From Lachnospiraceae bacterium (lineage in GTDB: Bacteria; Bacillota; Clostridia; Lachnospirales; Lachnospiraceae), in NCBI GenBank assembly GCA_017651385.1, contig JAGCCY010000113.1, positions 1-8,896 of the forward strand: a DNA stretch of 8,896 nt, given 5' to 3'. Shown here piece after piece: positions 6,896-8,896 of the stretch. The notes under the pieces were generated by a model, which saw only the letters and a list, made by a program, of their open reading frames with translations, was not told where the DNA came from and made no database searches. Both the position numbers and the translations under genes were made by a program. Position 1 is the first letter of the stretch. Each line of letters starts with the position of its first letter.

Positions 6896-7978
6896 ATGGA
6901 AAAGTTAAAAGTCGGAATTCTCGGCGGAACAGGTATGGTAGGACAGCGTTTTATCTCGCTTCTTGAGGATCATCCCTGGTTTGAAGTGACAACTATCGCA
7001 GCAAGCCCCAGATCTGCAGGGAAAACATATGAAGAAGCAGTCGGCGACAGATGGAAGATGACCACTCCCATGCCTGAAGCCGTAAAGAAAATAGTGGTTA
7101 AAGATGTAACGGATGTTGAAGGCGTTGCAAAAGAAGTTGATTTCTGCTTTTCAGCCGTTGACATGAGCAAGGACGAGATAAGAAAGATCGAAGAGGATTA
7201 CGCAAAAACGGAGACTCCCGTTGTATCCAACAATTCAGCACACAGATGGACAAAAGATGTGCCCATGATAATCCCCGAGATAAATTCCGATCATACAAAA
7301 CTCATCGAAGATCAGAGAAAGCGTCTCGGCACAAAGAAAGGATTCATCGCCGTTAAGCCCAATTGTTCGATCCAGTCGTATACACCCGCTTTATGGGCAT
7401 GGAGCGAATTCGAGCCCTATGAAGTTGTTGCAACGACATATCAGGCTATTTCCGGAGCAGGCAAGACCTTTAAAGACTGGCCTGAAATGATCGAAAACGT
7501 TATTCCCTTTATATCGGGCGAAGAAGAAAAAAGCGAGCAGGAGCCTTTAAGGATATTGGGTACACTCTCAAACGGTGAGATCAAGAAAAAAGAAGGTCTT
7601 GTCATCACGACACAGTGTATACGTGTTCCCGTACTTAACGGTCATACAGCCGCAGTATTTGTAAAATTTAAGAAAAAGCCCACAAAAGAGCAGCTTATCG
7701 ATGCTTTAAGAAAAGCAAGCGGTGCTCCTCAGGAATTAAACCTTCCTTCGGCTCCGAAGACTTTTATCCAGTATCTTGAAGACGACAATCGTCCGCAGGT
7801 TAAACTTGATGTTGATTTCGAAAACGGAATGGGCATTTCTATCGGCCGTTTAAGAGAAGATTTTGTATACGATTATAAGTTTGTGGGTCTTTCTCACAAT
7901 ACCGTAAGAGGTGCTGCCGGCGGTGCAGTTCTTTGCGCAGAGCTTTTAAAAGCACAGGGTTATATCGAAAAGAAATAA
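6896..7978 (+). CDS. asd: Aspartate-semialdehyde dehydrogenase, archaeal/fungal-type
   Basis: This 360-residue enzyme reduces aspartyl phosphate to aspartate semialdehyde with NADPH, the branch point to lysine, diaminopimelate, threonine and methionine. The N-terminal Rossmann segment is Gly-Ile-Leu-Gly-Gly-Thr-Gly-Met-Val-Gly-Gln (7-17). The active-site Cys157 sits in Lys-Pro-Asn-Cys-Ser-Ile-Gln, and the catalytic His250 in Val-Leu-Asn-Gly-His-Thr. The C-terminal Asn-Thr-Val-Arg-Gly-Ala-Ala-Gly-Gly stretch is also conserved. The sequence style (Asn-Ser-Ala-His-Arg in the middle, Gln-Ala-Ile-Ser-Gly-Ala-Gly-Lys) fits the archaeal/fungal branch, as opposed to the E. coli or classical Gram-positive branch; this type is common in some anaerobes. 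GGAGG at 6883-6887 precedes the ATG by eight bases. The gene lies 26 bases after argH and 24 before the signalling gene, with no terminator on either side. Confidence 0.96.
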   Translation: MEKLKVGILGGTGMVGQRFISLLEDHPWFEVTTIAASPRSAGKTYEEAVGDRWKMTTPMPEAVKKIVVKDVTDVEGVAKEVDFCFSAVDMSKDEIRKIEEDYAKTETPVVSNNSAHRWTKDVPMIIPEINSDHTKLIEDQRKRLGTKKGFIAVKPNCSIQSYTPALWAWSEFEPYEVVATTYQAISGAGKTFKDWPEMIENVIPFISGEEEKSEQEPLRILGTLSNGEIKKKEGLVITTQCIRVPVLNGHTAAVFVKFKKKPTKEQLIDALRKASGAPQELNLPSAPKTFIQYLEDDNRPQVKLDVDFENGMGISIGRLREDFVYDYKFVGLSHNTVRGAAGGAVLCAELLKAQGYIEKK

Positions 7979-7992
7979 ATAACATCCGAAGA

Positions 7993-7996
7993 GAGG
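7993..7996 (+). promoter_or_regulatory. Ribosome binding site of the GGDEF-protein gene
   Basis: GAGG lies six bases before the ATG at 8003. The in-frame ATG at 7997 directly touches this site and is a poor start. The site is flanked by CATCC (7983-7987) and GGATG (7995-7999), a 5-bp stem that could partly hide it. Confidence 0.6.
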
Positions 7997-8002
7997 ATGA
8001 AG

Positions 8003-8896
8003 ATGGAAGACTTACGTTATCAGGTAGATATGCTTACCGCAATGAATAATACCTATGAAGCAAATGAGAGGATCTATAAGATGATCCTTGAAAACACGGG
8101 TCATTTATTCATTTTTTATCAGCCTTCAACAAAAACGGTCAGAACTTTCGGCAACTGGTCCGATTATTTTGACATTGTTCCCGTTGAATATTCGGATCTT
8201 ATTAAATTACTCGATATGCTGTCCGAGGAAGAAAGAGACAAGGTCAGATCTCTTTTCTTCCCCGACAGTTATGAGATAAATGAGAATTCGATCGTTGCAA
8301 AACATATCGACGGAAAGCGTTTTATCGAAATTGAATCTCATATAAAGAGAGACGAGACAGGAAACGTCGAAGGCTATCTTATAGTTCTTTCCGATGTCAC
8401 AAAGAAGCAGCTTCTTAACAACGAGCTTTCTTTTATGGCATATTATGATTTTGTCACGGGGCTTTTCAACAGAAATTATTTTGTGCAGAAGCTTAAAGAG
8501 TTTCTCGAAAAAGCCGAAAACGAGAAGACCATCGTTGCCATCATGATGATAGATATCGACGATTTTCATAAGATAAACGACGGGATCGGTATCATTTACG
8601 GCGATGAAGTCATTCAGAATTTCGGTATATATTTAAGAGGCCTTTGCAGAGATAACGTGATAGGCGCCCGTTTTGACGGAGATATATACTCTATTGCGAT
8701 ATATTCACCCGCGGGCAATTCCGAAGTGGAAGCCATATACAACGAGATAAAGGAAAGATTAAGAGAGCCTTTTTTACTCACAAACGGAAGCAGCGTGACA
8801 TTCTCGGTAAGCGTCGGTGTGTCCGAATATCCAGAAGCGGGAACCGATGCGCTTGAGCTTATAAACGGCGCGGAGATCGTAATGCTAAAGGCAAAG
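8003..8896 (+). CDS. PAS-like/GGDEF-domain signalling protein with degenerate GGDEF motif (3' end outside window)
   Basis: The frame is open for 298 codons to the window edge, so the C-terminus is missing. Residues about 23-135 look like a PAS-type sensor (an Ile-Leu-Glu-Asn-Thr-Gly start and an Ile-Val-Leu-Ser-Asp-Val-Thr end just before the linker). The GGDEF domain then starts at Tyr148-Asp-Phe-Val-Thr-Gly-Leu-Phe-Asn-Arg. Asp184 in Met-Ile-Asp-Ile-Asp-Asp-Phe is the usual metal ligand, and Asn192-Asp193 follow. The signature itself reads Asp-Gly-Asp-Ile-Tyr (225-229) in place of Gly-Gly-Asp-Glu-Phe, and the RxxD inhibitory site is incomplete. Cyclic-di-GMP synthesis is therefore doubtful, and a GTP- or nucleotide-binding regulatory role is possible. 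Such degenerate domains often precede an EAL phosphodiesterase domain, which would lie beyond the edge. No membrane segment is visible in the part seen. It follows asd after 24 bases with no terminator, suggesting co-transcription. Confidence 0.85.
   Translation, partial: MEDLRYQVDMLTAMNNTYEANERIYKMILENTGHLFIFYQPSTKTVRTFGNWSDYFDIVPVEYSDLIKLLDMLSEEERDKVRSLFFPDSYEINENSIVAKHIDGKRFIEIESHIKRDETGNVEGYLIVLSDVTKKQLLNNELSFMAYYDFVTGLFNRNYFVQKLKEFLEKAENEKTIVAIMMIDIDDFHKINDGIGIIYGDEVIQNFGIYLRGLCRDNVIGARFDGDIYSIAIYSPAGNSEVEAIYNEIKERLREPFLLTNGSSVTFSVSVGVSEYPEAGTDALELINGAEIVMLKAK

Noticed and set aside
7983..7999. CATCC/GGATG hairpin overlapping the ribosome site of the GGDEF gene as a translational switch
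   Set aside because: The stem is only five base pairs with a 7-base loop and could arise by chance; no second alternative structure is visible.
8207..8569. A 120-residue antisense open frame within the PAS-like/GGDEF gene
   Set aside because: The sense strand encodes continuous, recognisable GGDEF sequence; the antisense frame is a shadow.

Overview
The window reads like the chromosome of a low-to-moderate GC, Gram-positive anaerobe of the Clostridia, most likely Lachnospiraceae (Butyrivibrio-like). This is an inference from codon use, GGAGG-type ribosome binding sites, the divergent PGDH type, the archaeal/fungal-type aspartate-semialdehyde dehydrogenase, and the serC-serA-DUF1015 neighbourhood. 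No mobile element, CRISPR array, rRNA or long non-coding stretch is visible. Genes are tightly packed, and the longest gap without a protein gene (about 260 bases) holds a tRNA gene.

Layout. (1) Bases 1-1450: the 3' end of serC and complete serA, adjacent with no gap, supplying the first two dedicated steps of serine synthesis. A strong hairpin terminator follows at 1465-1498. (2) Bases 1501-1788, minus strand: a 95-residue acidic, methionine-rich protein I do not recognise, convergent with serA across the shared terminator. (3) Bases 1801-1888: a compact divergent promoter region in which the two predicted core promoters overlap. (4) Bases 1889-5227: a two-gene operon of a DUF1015 protein and a full-length glycogen branching enzyme homologue whose catalytic residues are mostly replaced. 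(5) Bases 5238-5399: tRNA-Thr(CGT) with its own consensus promoter and a terminator. (6) Bases 5424 to the right edge: a probable operon of argH (arginine), asd (lysine/threonine/methionine) and a PAS-like/GGDEF signalling protein cut off by the window edge. The argH promoter carries a near-consensus ARG box over its -35 element.

How the genes fit together. Most of the window is amino acid biosynthesis (Ser, Arg, Asp family). Two of its proteins look like enzymes that have lost catalysis while staying intact reading frames: the GlgB-like protein and the GGDEF protein, whose signature motif reads DGDIY. The DUF1015 protein carries a DGHHR motif reminiscent of ParB/SerK-type free-serine kinases and lies close to serCA, so a role in serine or phosphoserine metabolism is a testable guess. 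The most novel candidate unit is the DUF1015 plus inactive-GlgB-like operon with its overlapping divergent promoter and small antisense-oriented neighbour. No function for that unit is established by the sequence alone.
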